From Megamerina dolium (Eukaryota > Arthropoda > Insecta > Diptera > Megamerinidae): a DNA stretch of 64,000 bases. The notes below the pieces were generated by a model that saw only the letters and a program-made list of their open reading frames with translations, did not search any database and was not told where the DNA came from. The stretch covers positions 108,136,917-108,200,916 of the forward strand of contig OY978525.1 in the NCBI GenBank assembly GCA_963854835.1, written 5' to 3'. Numbering within the stretch: position 1 is the first letter of the stretch; each line of letters starts with the position of its first letter. Below are positions 10,071-20,301 of the stretch, piece after piece. The position numbers were made by a program, and so were the translations under genes.

Positions 10071-11944
10071 AGTATCCTTACTGAAGTGGATTCATTTTTT
10101 GGAGAGCTTCTTTTAAGTGTTTTCCACTGCGGTGACTCATTTGTGGGTACCAGGTAGTAAACTGACAGCCTTCTGTTCTGCCCAAATAGTCATTGGGATT
10201 ACTCTAAGTTCAAGAGCAACCAGTTCGTACATTGATTCCTACATCATTCTTGATTTATACCTCTGCTTTTCTTCTTCTCGTTTGCGTAGGATTGATAGGG
10301 TATTCACGATAAGCGTTTCGTTCTCCGTCTCCATTCTGTCTTGCAGTCCAAATGCCATTCAAGTTGAATACGAAAAGCTCGGGATACAACTTACAACTTA
10401 GAGTTGCTGTATGTACTTGCGATGAATTTTGAAAAAGTTAAATTTTTTGTAACTAAATCTTAATACATCACAATATCAATGGAGTAATCCATATGTATAT
10501 TTCTATATATTCCCATTTATCCACTAATGTTTGAAATTCTGAACCACTGCCTCATCAAAACGATCAAAATTTAATATTCCATCCATCATCATCATCAGTA
10601 GTAAACAAAAAAAAAATTAAAAATAAAAATAACAAAATAAAATAACACCAATGCAGGTAACTATAGTTTTTAGTGGATATGATAGCATTGAGTGATCTAT
10701 TTAATTGAACCACATTCAAATGTTCCAATTGCACACAGTTAGATTGTAAATACAAGAGAATTTACACAGGCAGAATATTTACATCCGCATTCGACTCGAC
10801 TCATATGTACATATGTACTCGTACTTTTATCTACCTGTTGTATATACTAGATATATATACCATTGAGCCATTCGTATTTGGTTAACAATCTATAACATGT
10901 TATATGTATATTAGATTGGTCAATTGAAACCGTGTCAATTGTATTTGTATAGCGACAACATTACATAGATTACATAGATTCATTGCAACATACGAGTACA
11001 TTTAGATACACATGTATATATACATGATTGGTAATGGACGATGTACTTGTAGCTGTATTGTACTATAACTAAATTTTGTGCATTTTATACACACACACAT
11101 TCTCAAGTAAGTATATATGTGTATGTACTTACATAGCCATTGATTGATCCCATTTAATGTAAGCATACATACAATCTACGTATGTATGTAGTTATAACCC
11201 ATATACCCTCTATAGCAAATACATTGAACAATGAAACTAGGTCTAATATAGAAAGTAAGCTACTATAATTTTGATTTTTTGATTTTTTTATTTTTATTTG
11301 TCAAACCATAAAACCATTGCAGTAAATTTTGTAACAATAGTATTGCGATAACAATATTGAACAAGTTTTCCTATGCTACCAACACTAATACAATATTTAT
11401 GTATATTCGTTTTCATATTTAAATGATGAAATTTTACGAAATTTTAAATCACTCTCAATTCTAGTTCAATTTCGATTTAATGTGAATATTTTTGAATCAG
11501 TAATTATGCTGAATATAAAAATAGTCTATTACAATTAGTCTTTTATATATCATCGAATGGCGTACATTAATTTGCAATGTATAAACCGTAATTAATTATA
11601 TACATTTATCAGATATTTATCAAAATATGTAACAAAATCTCTTACATATATTCTCCAAATGGCGCTGGATATAATTGAATTTGAACAGAAAATATTAAAT
11701 AAAAAAAAATACTAAGCCGCCTTCAAGAAACTAAAATTCAACTGAATGCATCCAAATGAATAGTATTGCAGACTTACTTAGACTTACTTAGACTTACTTC
11801 TGTACTACATGTGAAATATGACGTACCATCGCATAGTGTATAGGCGGGTGTTCATACTAAATTCTAGGTCTGTATACCATGGCTATCATCACTATGAGAG
11901 ATATATAAAGAAGTAGATATAAATATGTAAATATTAAAAATATA
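10071..11944. other. gene-free AT-rich stretch
   Basis: A 94-codon + strand frame at 10117-10401 shows no recognisable motif. A 10-base unit GACTTACTTA is repeated about three times at 11771-11799. Otherwise I see only AT-rich sequence and short TACATA/TGTATG patches. Confidence 0.55.
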
Positions 11945-13870
11945 TAAAATTCTTTTTTTGATATATTTTATGCACCATTGGAAAGGTAATTGTATAGCCT
12001 TTAATATGGTGCTATATTTTCAATAGGTTATTGAGACTTATTTTCGAAAAAATATCGATTTTTTAATAAATAATTGTCAAATTTTTATTTTTTACCATTA
12101 ATTTTATAAAATGAGAAATATATATGGCATATATTAGATCAGTGAAAAGGTATTAAAAATATATATTTTTTTATATGCATATGGTAAAAAAAAATTTACG
12201 GTATTTTTAAATTATTTCGGTTACAATTTTGAACTTATTTGAGCATCACCGGCAAAAAAATTGAAGTTTGTGATATTCTAACAATGAGCTCCATACAGGG
12301 CAATTTTTTAAAAACATTTGGTATACATCATTGGAAAGCTAATTGCGTAGCCTTTAATATGGTGCTAAATTTCCAATAGGTAATTGAGACTTATTTTCGA
12401 AAAAAATATTGATTTTTGAAAAAAAAATTGTCAAATTAAAATGTTTGTTCATTACTTTCAAAAAATGTGAAATAGATATGGGATATACCTCAGGGAAATA
12501 TGTATATGGGCATTTTTGCTTGTCCTATTCAAAACAATTCTTTAATCATCATATTTAGTACCGTTATCAACAATTCGTGTTCAGACTTGTTATTTGCTTG
12601 CAGAGATCAGTATCCATTTTAGAGCGAACAAGTAAAATGAAATGAAGTGATCATATTTTTTTAATAAAAAGTACGTAAGTAAAAATAGTGTGTACATTTG
12701 TAAATTTTTTTGGTTACAAATTTTTCGTTTTTGCTTTAGAATGCTACGTGCACCACACTTGTCAACGAGGAGGAACGAGGATTGATAAAGGGCTTACGTG
12801 AAAATAGAACAAAAATTGCCAATATCACAATTACAAATTTCCTAAAAAACCGCGATAGATATGGCGAGATTAAGCGCTGTGGCAGACCGACTACTAACGA
12901 TGACCGGTGTAAGCGAGAAATTCGTCGATTATCAGTCGAAAGAAATATGTCTTGCATGGAGATCAAACCTCATCTAGATCTTACCATATTGAGGAGAAGT
13001 CTTGGCTGAAAACAAAATGATTAAAAATAATTCCCGTGAGCCTGTACCCAAATTACTGAACGCCACATAAACGCTCGTTTGGCATTTGCTGAAAAACATA
13101 CATTTTGGGACGATAAGTACTGACGCGATGTAAGGCAACTGCGCCAAACTTGGCATAAGCGAAATAATGGTGGCTAATCGCTGATGGTTAGGCTGCTTTT
13201 GGCTATGCTGGAAAGTCTGCGCTTTGCTTCATTCCAACCCAAACAAATGCGGACTTTTATGTACTTTTATATTGGATGATGCGCTCGTTTAATTTGCTGG
13301 AGACCTGTTTGGAGATGATTGGATCTTCAAGCAAGACAACACCACAATTCACACAGCGCGCACTACAAAGGAGTTCTATTCATCCAGGAACATACCTGTT
13401 TTGGAATAGCCAGCTATCAACCCGGACCTAAACCCAATTGAAGACCTGTGGGGTATACTTTTGAGCAAATTGTATAAGAATGGCTGGTAGTTTGATACCA
13501 TTAAACGGCTTTATTTTGTGAGTGGCATTACATAAGACATTTAACTTTAAAGAGTTTTGTTGAGTCCATGCCAAATATAACTAATCAAGCGTTAATTAAG
13601 AAAGGAAAACATATTGATTACTAAAAAACAAACAAAAAAAAATGTTTTTGTTAAAATTAATTGAATAAATGTCGTTATGCACATATACTTACTTCCTAAG
13701 AGGTATTAATATATATAATATATTTCTTTAGCTATCAATATGTTAAAAAAAATTAAAGTATTATTAAGTAATTTCGGTCACAATTTTGACCTTTGACCTT
13801 GAGTCACGTCAAAAAATTGAAGACATTCTAAATATATGCTCTATATGAGGCAATTTTATATTGTTATTTT
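11945..13870 (+). repeat. two tandem ~355-bp repeat units, the second split by an insertion
   Basis: The unit starting ATTGGAAAGGTAATTG at about 11974 recurs as ATTGGAAAGCTAATTG at about 12329, a spacing of about 355 bases. Shared landmarks are TAGCCTTTAATATGGTGCTA, TTGAGACTTATTTTCGAAAA and AATTGTCAAAT. The second half of the unit (AATTATTTCGGTTACAATTT near 12208, AAAAAAATTGAAG, TACAGGGCAATTTT near 12294) reappears near 13772-13858 after a Tc1-type relic. So unit 2 was apparently split by an insertion between about 12520 and 13690. The family is not recognised; a satellite-like repeat is my best description. Confidence 0.65.
12740..13625 (+). pseudogene. Tc1-like (DD34E) transposase relic
   Basis: The + strand encodes ITNFLKNRDRYGEIKRCGRP (12830-12890), a Tc1 helix-turn-helix and GRP linker. 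Later it gives DDWIFKQDNTTIHTARTTKE (about 13312-13372) and, past one stop codon, PAINPDLNPIEDLWGIL (about 13408-13458). From the aspartate in KQDN to the glutamate in PIEDLW there are 34 residues, the DD34E spacing of the Tc1 family. The end resembles SMPNI...IKKGKHIDY of Tc1 C-termini. Frameshifts and stops in the middle make it inactive. Clear terminal repeats were not found. It splits the second unit of the tandem repeat around it. Confidence 0.8.
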
Positions 13871-15769
13871 TTCGTCAGGTTAAGCTATTCTGAACTTGTT
13901 CCATCGTTTTCCGATGGTCCCATATTCGCTCACTAGACGTCCGTTCGCTTGAACGATCACTGCAAAATAATGTCTGTACAAAATATCACAAAGTATGCAT
14001 ACAATATATGATAAGAAGCCTATTGGGAAATGAACAAGGGAAATGAATAAGGCCAAGCTATTATGTCTTCGCAGCAATAAAACTACGATTGTTGCATATA
14101 AAGCCAGAAAAAAGTATCCGGTATTGTTGTAAAGCAGGCATCTAACTGTTGAGGCAATTAGTGATGTTGCAATAAATTGTAAAACAATATTATAGTGGGA
14201 CAAGGTGGTGAGTTGACCTGATAGTCGTTCAGATGATTCCTAAATATATGTCCTCTTTCAAAATAGTTTAAAGGTTATTTTTTTTTTTAATAAAGGTTAT
14301 TTTTTTACTGTCGCAATATTGAAATGAAATAGAAACCAAAAATATTGCCGATGAGCTGAAGCAAGAAAAGGCTTAAATAGTTCTTATTTAATTAGAATAA
14401 ATTGCTAATATAATCTGAAGAATTATAAAGTACGAAAGACCTAAATTCATAATAAATAACTTCATCAGCATTCTCAAAATTTTTTTGAAAAAATTATAAA
14501 GTACAAACAACCTAAATAAATCTTAAATAATTTAATGAGCATGCTCAACATTTTTTTGAAGCCGTTTAAAAATAAATATAATACGATCTTTTACTGTAAT
14601 GGTTTGGCTATAGTCCAATACTAAACCTATATGGTATCATACATATGCATTCATGTGTCTATGCGTAAGCATAGCAATGAATATACTTGTATACGTATAC
14701 ATATGCCAATTGTGTCACTATTTAGAAACAATTGTATTTTTTTGTGTCACATATTTATGTTTTCAAAAATAGTTTTTTCTCCAATTTTCCAATGTAGAGC
14801 GAATGAAAATGAATTGTTCATATTATTTCTACTGCTGCCACACAAATATGAAATAACAGCAATTGTTTATGTATGTTATTTAAAAAAAAAAAAAAAAATT
14901 TCATTTTCACTTACTATATTGTACATCCGCAGTTTCAAGCTTCCCTTTTCAATTTTAGGCAGTAGCATGTATATAGATGCTCGTATTTTGGTTAGTAACT
15001 ATTGTGGGAAAATAACAAATTGTCAACAATAAATATTATGGGCAAAAATTGTCCATTTTGCATAAAAACCTTTTAAATGTTGGCAACAATTATTTCGAAT
15101 TTTCATATTCATGTTATTTCTCTTCCAGGCCCTACACCCAAACATAGACACGTATGTATGTAATCCTTTCACTCATTGAATATTTAACAACAATAGTGTT
15201 GGTTGCCAAACGAATAAACAAATTACACCCTCGTATATATACATACATACATATAATCATACACTATACATAGAATATATGTATGAGAGTAGTACATACC
15301 TCCTATATATGTAGGCATATGCTACAAAAACATATACATACATACACATGTTAGAGTCGTTGATGTTATTCTTATTGTTGTTTTTAGTATATATTTTATG
15401 TGGTAAATTTTACAATTTTACACTCGTTTACTAAATTGTATGCTAATTAAATTTACATTTTCTAATTGTCTGCCAGCATATGCATATACATATATATAAT
15501 GTATTGTATATGTATATTCATGTAATAGTAAATGAGCATATATGTAATTCCTATAATAATTTGTGTGTGTGTACCATACGTGCACACGTGTATATTTGCA
15601 TATTTTTTTGGGTGGCTCTATTTTATAGTTGTCTATTATTTTGTATACCAGCCGGTCATTAACTATAAAGTGGTTTCTGTATATAATTTGTATTTTAATT
15701 GTACAACATTATATTACCATACCTTAATATAGGTAGGTATTCGCATATACATAAGCGCATCGGTTAATG
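13871..15769. other. gene-free stretch with a short tandem duplication
   Basis: A 71-base duplication lies at about 14421-14562, each unit beginning AATTATAAAGTAC and ending CAATTTTTTTGAA-like sequence. A 107-codon minus-strand frame (13880-14203) would encode a hydrophobic peptide with two or three possible membrane segments. I do not recognise it, and no splice or start context supports it. TACATA/TATGTA microsatellites lie near 15230-15350. Confidence 0.5.
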
Positions 15770-15871
15770 TTTTTTTTTTTGTTCAGACTATTAAGGTTGC
15801 AACAGAAATTTAGGGACTTTTCCCAGACAGACCCAAACCCTCATTAATTTCAGATGCTATGTAATATAGTC

Positions 15872-17745
15872 TCATGTTTGGGAACATTCCGTTAACAGAC
15901 CTTGAATATTTGGAGAAAAACCCAAAGACGTGATCGTAATAGTTGCCATTGGTGTGGTATCAGAAAGGTACCAGGTACTCTCCTGCAAGCTCAGTGGTAT
16001 CTGTAAAAAAGGCACTCCCCAGTAGAGTGTGCCTTCTGCGTGCCAAAGCGGGGCATCTACAAAGAAAGTGGTGAACACTTTCCCCCTCTTCCTCGTCCTG
16101 GCAGCTGCGATAAAAATCGTTGGCGGGTAAATCAGCATACCTACCCACAAGCCAGTGGCTCGTGAGTACGGCAACTACATTACTGATAGGTTTTCTACTC
16201 ATTGACAACAGCGAAAGAGTTCTTCCATTGTCAAGAGGTGGCCAGACAAGAGTGAGGTGAGGTAATGTTGTGTGACAAGAAGCTTACATATTGCAAGCGG
16301 AATTCCGGCTTGATGAGAGGGATAGATCTCTGACAAACTAGTGCCCGATCTCGCCAATTCATCTGCATCACAATTCCCTGAAATATCCCTATGCCACGGT
16401 ACCCATACAATGTGTTCATTGTAGTGTTCCGCTAGCTCATTAAGAGCTGAGCGGCATTTATGCGACAAGTGTCGATTTGGCGAACGTTCCTGCCAGAGAT
16501 TTAATGGAGGATTTACCATCGGTGTAGATATAAACATCTTGGAAAGATATTGTATTACAGCTAAGCCACATTGATAAGGAATCAGAAAAGATGCCACCTC
16601 CTACCCTTTCCTCCAATTTGGAGCCATCTGTGTACAATTGTATCGATTGAAGTCCAGTTTCGTTGACAATACCCATATTCCATTCTTGCTTTGAGGGTAT
16701 ATGCGTTGAGAATCTATTGTCAATTCGCTCGACATGACCTAGCCAGCACAGCCGCTGGATTTTGATGCGCTTTACTATGTCAATATCGGCATACAGCTCG
16801 TACAGCTCATGGTTGTACCTTATTCGGTACTCGCCACCAACGCAAATAGCTCCAAAGATCTTGCGTAGGACTTTTCTCTCGAAAACTCCAAGCATTCGCT
16901 CATCCGAGGTGGAAATTGTCCAGGCTTCAGCGCCGTATGTTAGGACAGGCATGATGAGAGACTTGTAGAGTGTAGTTTTCGTTCTTCGAGAGAGGGTTCG
17001 ACTTCTCAGAAGAGGAAGACCAAACCTCCGGTGGAAAGACCAAGTACTGTAGAACCTGACGGTGCTTGGAATTTCTAACTGGCGGCAGCTAGCGAAGAAC
17101 AGAGATGGCGAAGAACAGAGATGGCAGAATGTTATTTTCGGCCTAAATCGATATTTGGTTGTTATGGCCACATAACACAACACACAACATCTATTGTCAA
17201 AGCATGGTATCGGAATTGTATAGTCAATGGCATTCTGAATTGCAGTGCACTCCCCCAGGGTCTTTGAATGCCCGTATCCTGGTTGAGCCCAGCGTGAAAC
17301 TATATATAGCCTAATTGCTGATATAAGCGCTCTCTGCTTGCCAAATAAATCTACGAGGAGTAGATGCTATAGCGAGTAGAGTGCTTTTGACGCGGTGATT
17401 CTCAGAGCACCTGTTGTCAGCACCGCAAACATCCTTTGAATCTTGTCTATTAGCCGTTTATGTACCACCTGATTTAAGGATTCCCACCAGACTATCACTC
17501 AAAAAAAAAAAATTGGTCTAACGACTGCGCAGTATAGCCATGATACGATTGTGGGACTCATCCCCCATCTTTTATCTATGGCTTTCTTACAGGAATAGAG
17601 TGCTGCTGTTGCTTTACGAACCTTTTCCTCTATGTTTGGTTTCCAACTTAGTTTTCTACCTAAAGTTATACCCAAGTTATAGAAATACAAAATATTTACA
17701 ACTCTTTCCAGCACTATACCACAAAGCTTTAAAATATTATTTTAA
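15872..17745 (-). pseudogene. broken LINE ORF2: RT end, RNase H, CCHC knuckle
   Basis: Pieces on the minus strand, 5' to 3': LGITLGRKLSWKPNIEE and KKAIDKRWGMSPTIVSWLY with VVRPI (17714-17499), the region after the RT catalytic centre; KRLIDKIQRMFAVLTTGALR (about 17440-17390); then, beyond the inserted RTE fragment, IQLYTDGSKLEERVGGG (about 16640), the first RNase H aspartate; DGKSSIKSLAGTFAKS; and IVWVPWHRDISGNCDADELA (about 16400), the last RNase H block, with W where families usually have G. The end has CQDEEEGESVHHFLCRCP (about 16110-16060), a cysteine/histidine knuckle typical of these LINEs. Frame changes near 16460, 16590 and 16200 and the insertion make it dead. Confidence 0.82.
16724..17188 (+). 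mobile_element. RTE-type LINE fragment with 5' inversion, 12-bp target duplication
   Basis: ATCTATTGTCAA occurs at 16712-16723 and at 17189-17200, exactly flanking this 465-bp block inside the other LINE. The right part (about 17008-17188) on the + strand encodes RRGRPNLRWKDQV and LTVLGISNWRQLAKNRD, the C-terminus of an RTE-type polyprotein. The left part (about 17000-16724) encodes, on the minus strand, TTLYKSLIMPVLTYGAEAW, ERKVLRKIFGAICVGG and RNHELYEL-like, KIQRL.WLGHVER, which come just before that C-terminus in intact elements. The two parts therefore face opposite ways, the signature of twin priming during retrotransposition. A 16-base tandem duplication (GCGAAGAACAGAGATG) lies at about 17094-17125. 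Confidence 0.82.
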
Positions 17746-17750
17746 TATAA

Positions 17751-19018
17751 TTCAGGCTGTTCGAGTTCCTCAACTAATTTAGTATGTATATCATAATTGG
17801 GAAAGGAGCTGAACTACAACATGCAAGATAGTACAGATTGTTTAAAAAGAATCATAGATCTCATGAAGTGGAACGAGAACATCAAACTTCATCAGCCTCC
17901 TGTCAAAATATGACTGAATCGATATCTAGCACACAGCAAATTTTCTATCAGCTGTCTCACATCTTTAACAGTATTTTCATTAGTCCAGCAATTTTTATAC
18001 TCTCATTCCATTATTTATTTAAATATTTCAATCAAAAATAACTATAAACATCAAGAGTCTGATAAAAGTTGCATCAGATGAATGTTTATATACATATGTT
18101 TCCATGGATGATAACTATAAACATCAAGAGTCTGATAAAAGTTGCTTCAGATGAATGTTTATATTCATATGTTTACATGATGTGTCCACAATTCTAAATT
18201 AGGCGCTAAGGAAATTGAAATACGAGTAAAAAGATATAGCGAAAAATAAATCAAGACAAACGATTTCTTAGCCTTAAGAAAATTACTCATGTAGTCATCA
18301 TCATGCGGTAGCATATGATATAGACAGTAGTTAGTAGCGATATTACCAGCTACATACATACAAGTATATATAACTCAAACAATGTTGCTACAAGTTGCTC
18401 TTATTGCTTCAACTAACATATAAGTAGCATTTCTCTTGTCATATTTTTGTTGCTCTTGTTACATAACTAATATTGTTAGCGGTTTTTCATCTTCTTCATA
18501 CCTCAACATGCATTTGCCATTACAATGTGTATAAAATGTGGGGTAAAAATCCCAACTTCCAACGAATAAATGAAAAAAACAAAATATTGTTATAGAATTT
18601 TTGCTTTTGGGCATACATCATACGAGTACGTTGATAAACCAATATATTTTATATAAAATACATATATACATTTTTCAAACGTGCTTGTGATCTATTACAT
18701 GTATGTACATACATTAAGGTGGAATGGAGTGATTTTGTATGGAGATTTTTTATTTTTATTTTTATTACTTTTTATTTTTATAATTTTTTTGTAATGGAAT
18801 AAAAATAAACAGTTGCCTTTATATCAGTTAATAAACCTCATAATATATTATCTTCTTGTGTTGAAGTTTTGGGGTGACCCATTCTAATACTCCAGCACAC
18901 GTTATAATGTGATATTTTAATAATTGAATCATTTTCTTTCGTAACATGAATTCATATTCGTAACTATTGTAGTAAAATGTTTAGAATGGATAAATATGTC
19001 AAAATATATCCATTATAT
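17751..19018. other. gene-free stretch with a 73-bp tandem duplication
   Basis: Two copies of a 73-base unit (ACTATAAACATCAAGAGTCT ... ATGTTTATA.ACATATGTTT) lie at about 18038-18183 with only a few differences. Nothing else of note; T-rich patches lie near 18745-18795. Confidence 0.6.
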
Positions 19019-19020
19019 TA

Positions 19021-19043
19021 TCCATTTCGCGGTTTCAAAAGTA
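19021..19043 (+). repeat. left inverted terminal repeat of the rosa-type element
   Basis: It begins TCCATTTCGCGGTTTC directly after a TA dinucleotide and pairs with 20277-20299. Confidence 0.88.
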
Positions 19044-19126
19044 TAGGGCTATAATTCAACATCTGTCAAACTGAGTTGTTAAAACAATTTCTTTCTTTTT
19101 CAGTTCAAAGTCTGACATTTGCGAAA

Positions 19127-20202
19127 ATGGATCGCTTAACTATCGCACAACGCACCAAAATTGTAAAATTGTACTACAAAAATGGTGATTCTGCCACAGC
19201 CACATATCGTGCTTTAAGAGGAGATTATGGTTTACATAATCGTCCAACTACGCCAGCAATTGGCAAAATTGTGAAGAAATATGAAGAGACTGGATCGGTT
19301 ACAGATATTGTAAGGCCTATGCATCATCGTTTCGCTCGTACCACCGAAAATATCGCTGCTGTAAGTGAAAGTGTTACCGAATACCCGAATGTGTCGATTC
19401 CTCGTCGTTCTCAGGAATTAGGACTGTCTTACGGCACATTATGGATTTGGATCTACACCTACATCCATATAAAATCCAGCTCACACAACAACTGAAGCCA
19501 GCTGACCATTCACAACGTCGTAGATACGTCGAATGGGTGCTTGAACAACAGGCGGTGGACGGCGATTTTTCGAACAAAATTTTCTTCAGCGACGAAGCAC
19601 ATTTCTCACTCGGTGGGTATGTTAACAAACAAAATTGTCGTATTTGGGGTTCTGAGAATCCTCAAGTAATTGAAGAGAGGCCACTACATCCACAAAAAGT
19701 CACTGCTTGGTGCGCTCTTTGGTCCGGAGGTGTGATTGGACCTTACTTCTTCGAAAACGACGATGGAACGACTGTCACCGTCAATTCGGAGCGTTATGGT
19801 CATATGATAACCGACTTTTTTTTGTCTGCCATTGAAGAATACGACTTAGAGAATATGTGGTTTCAACAAGACGGTGCCACATGCCACACAACTCGAGCGA
19901 ATATGGCTTTATTGCAAGAGAAATTTTCTGGCCGCGTAATTTCTCGTCGTGGCGATATCAAGTGGCCACCAAGATCATGCGATTTGACACCGCTTGACTT
20001 TTTTTTGTGGGGCTACGCGAAAGACCGTGTTTATGCAGATAAACCTTTAACTCTTGAGCATCTAAAAACCAACATTCGTCACGTTATGGCTGAGATACCG
20101 CCCAATATGTGTCAAAAAGTGGTCGAAAATTACCTCAAAAGAATCGATGCTTCCAACAATTCGCGTGGTGGTCATTTAAATGATGTAGTATTTCACACAT
20201 AA
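19127..20202 (+). pseudogene. DD41D transposase, one frameshift
   Basis: A DDE transposase that would cut and paste the surrounding element at TA sites. The ATG at 19127 is chosen because the sequence MDRLTIAQRTKIVKLYYKN begins the conserved N-terminal helix-turn-helix domain. The first half reads to about 19440 (LGLSYGTLW), where bases are missing. The frame then changes by one, resuming at DLHLHPYKIQLTQQLKPAD and running to the TAA at 20200-20202. Catalytic motifs are intact: FFSDEAHF (first D), WFQQDGATCHT (second D) and SCDLTPLDFFLWGY (third D). From the second aspartate to that in PLDFF there are 41 residues, the DD41D spacing. No other stop is present, so only the small deletion near 19440-19450 inactivates it. 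Annotation pipelines often label this family Tc3-like or mariner. Confidence 0.9.
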
Positions 20203-20276
20203 TGCCAACGTTCAAGCTTTATAATAAAAAAGAAATATCATGATAAAAAATATTTTATATGTGTTTTATTTACATT

Positions 20277-20299
20277 TACTATTGAAACCGCAAAATGGA
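20277..20299 (-). repeat. right inverted terminal repeat of the rosa-type element
   Basis: It ends CCGCAAAATGGA just before TA and is the complement of the left repeat apart from two mismatches. Confidence 0.88.
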
Positions 20300-20301
20300 T
20301 A

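Larger units (their letters stand above)
15770..17750 (-). mobile_element. RNase H-bearing LINE (I/LOA/R1-type), 5' truncated and interrupted
   Basis: On the minus strand this holds the 3' half of a LINE in the expected order: the end of the reverse transcriptase, a connection region, RNase H, a C-terminal CCHC-type knuckle and a 3' UTR. The T run at 15770-15780 on the + strand would be its short poly(A). It is 5' truncated at about 17750. An RTE-type fragment interrupts it at 16724-17188 with a 12-bp target duplication. Confidence 0.8.
19021..20299 (+). mobile_element. near-intact rosa-type (DD41D) mariner-like transposon
   Basis: This 1279-bp element has inverted terminal repeats at 19021-19043 and 20277-20299 (21 of 23 bases paired; core GCGGTTTCAA). 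It is flanked by the TA target duplication usual for IS630/Tc1/mariner (19019-19020 and 20300-20301). One transposase gene lies inside, broken only by a single net frameshift. It is by far the best preserved transposon of the window and is likely the youngest of the rosa-type copies. Its terminal repeats differ from those of the other rosa-type copies here (5338, 33682, 36771, 61098), so it belongs to a separate subfamily. Confidence 0.9.

Noticed and set aside
13880..14203. 107-codon minus-strand frame, hydrophobic, possible membrane protein
   Set aside because: I do not recognise it as a receptor or any other family. AT-rich DNA readily gives hydrophobic frames, and there are no splice or start signals to support it.
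16458..17183. A 241-codon minus-strand frame read as one chimeric LINE protein
   Set aside because: Its first two thirds come from an RTE-type insert bounded by a 12-bp target duplication, and its last third from the host LINE; it is not a natural fusion.
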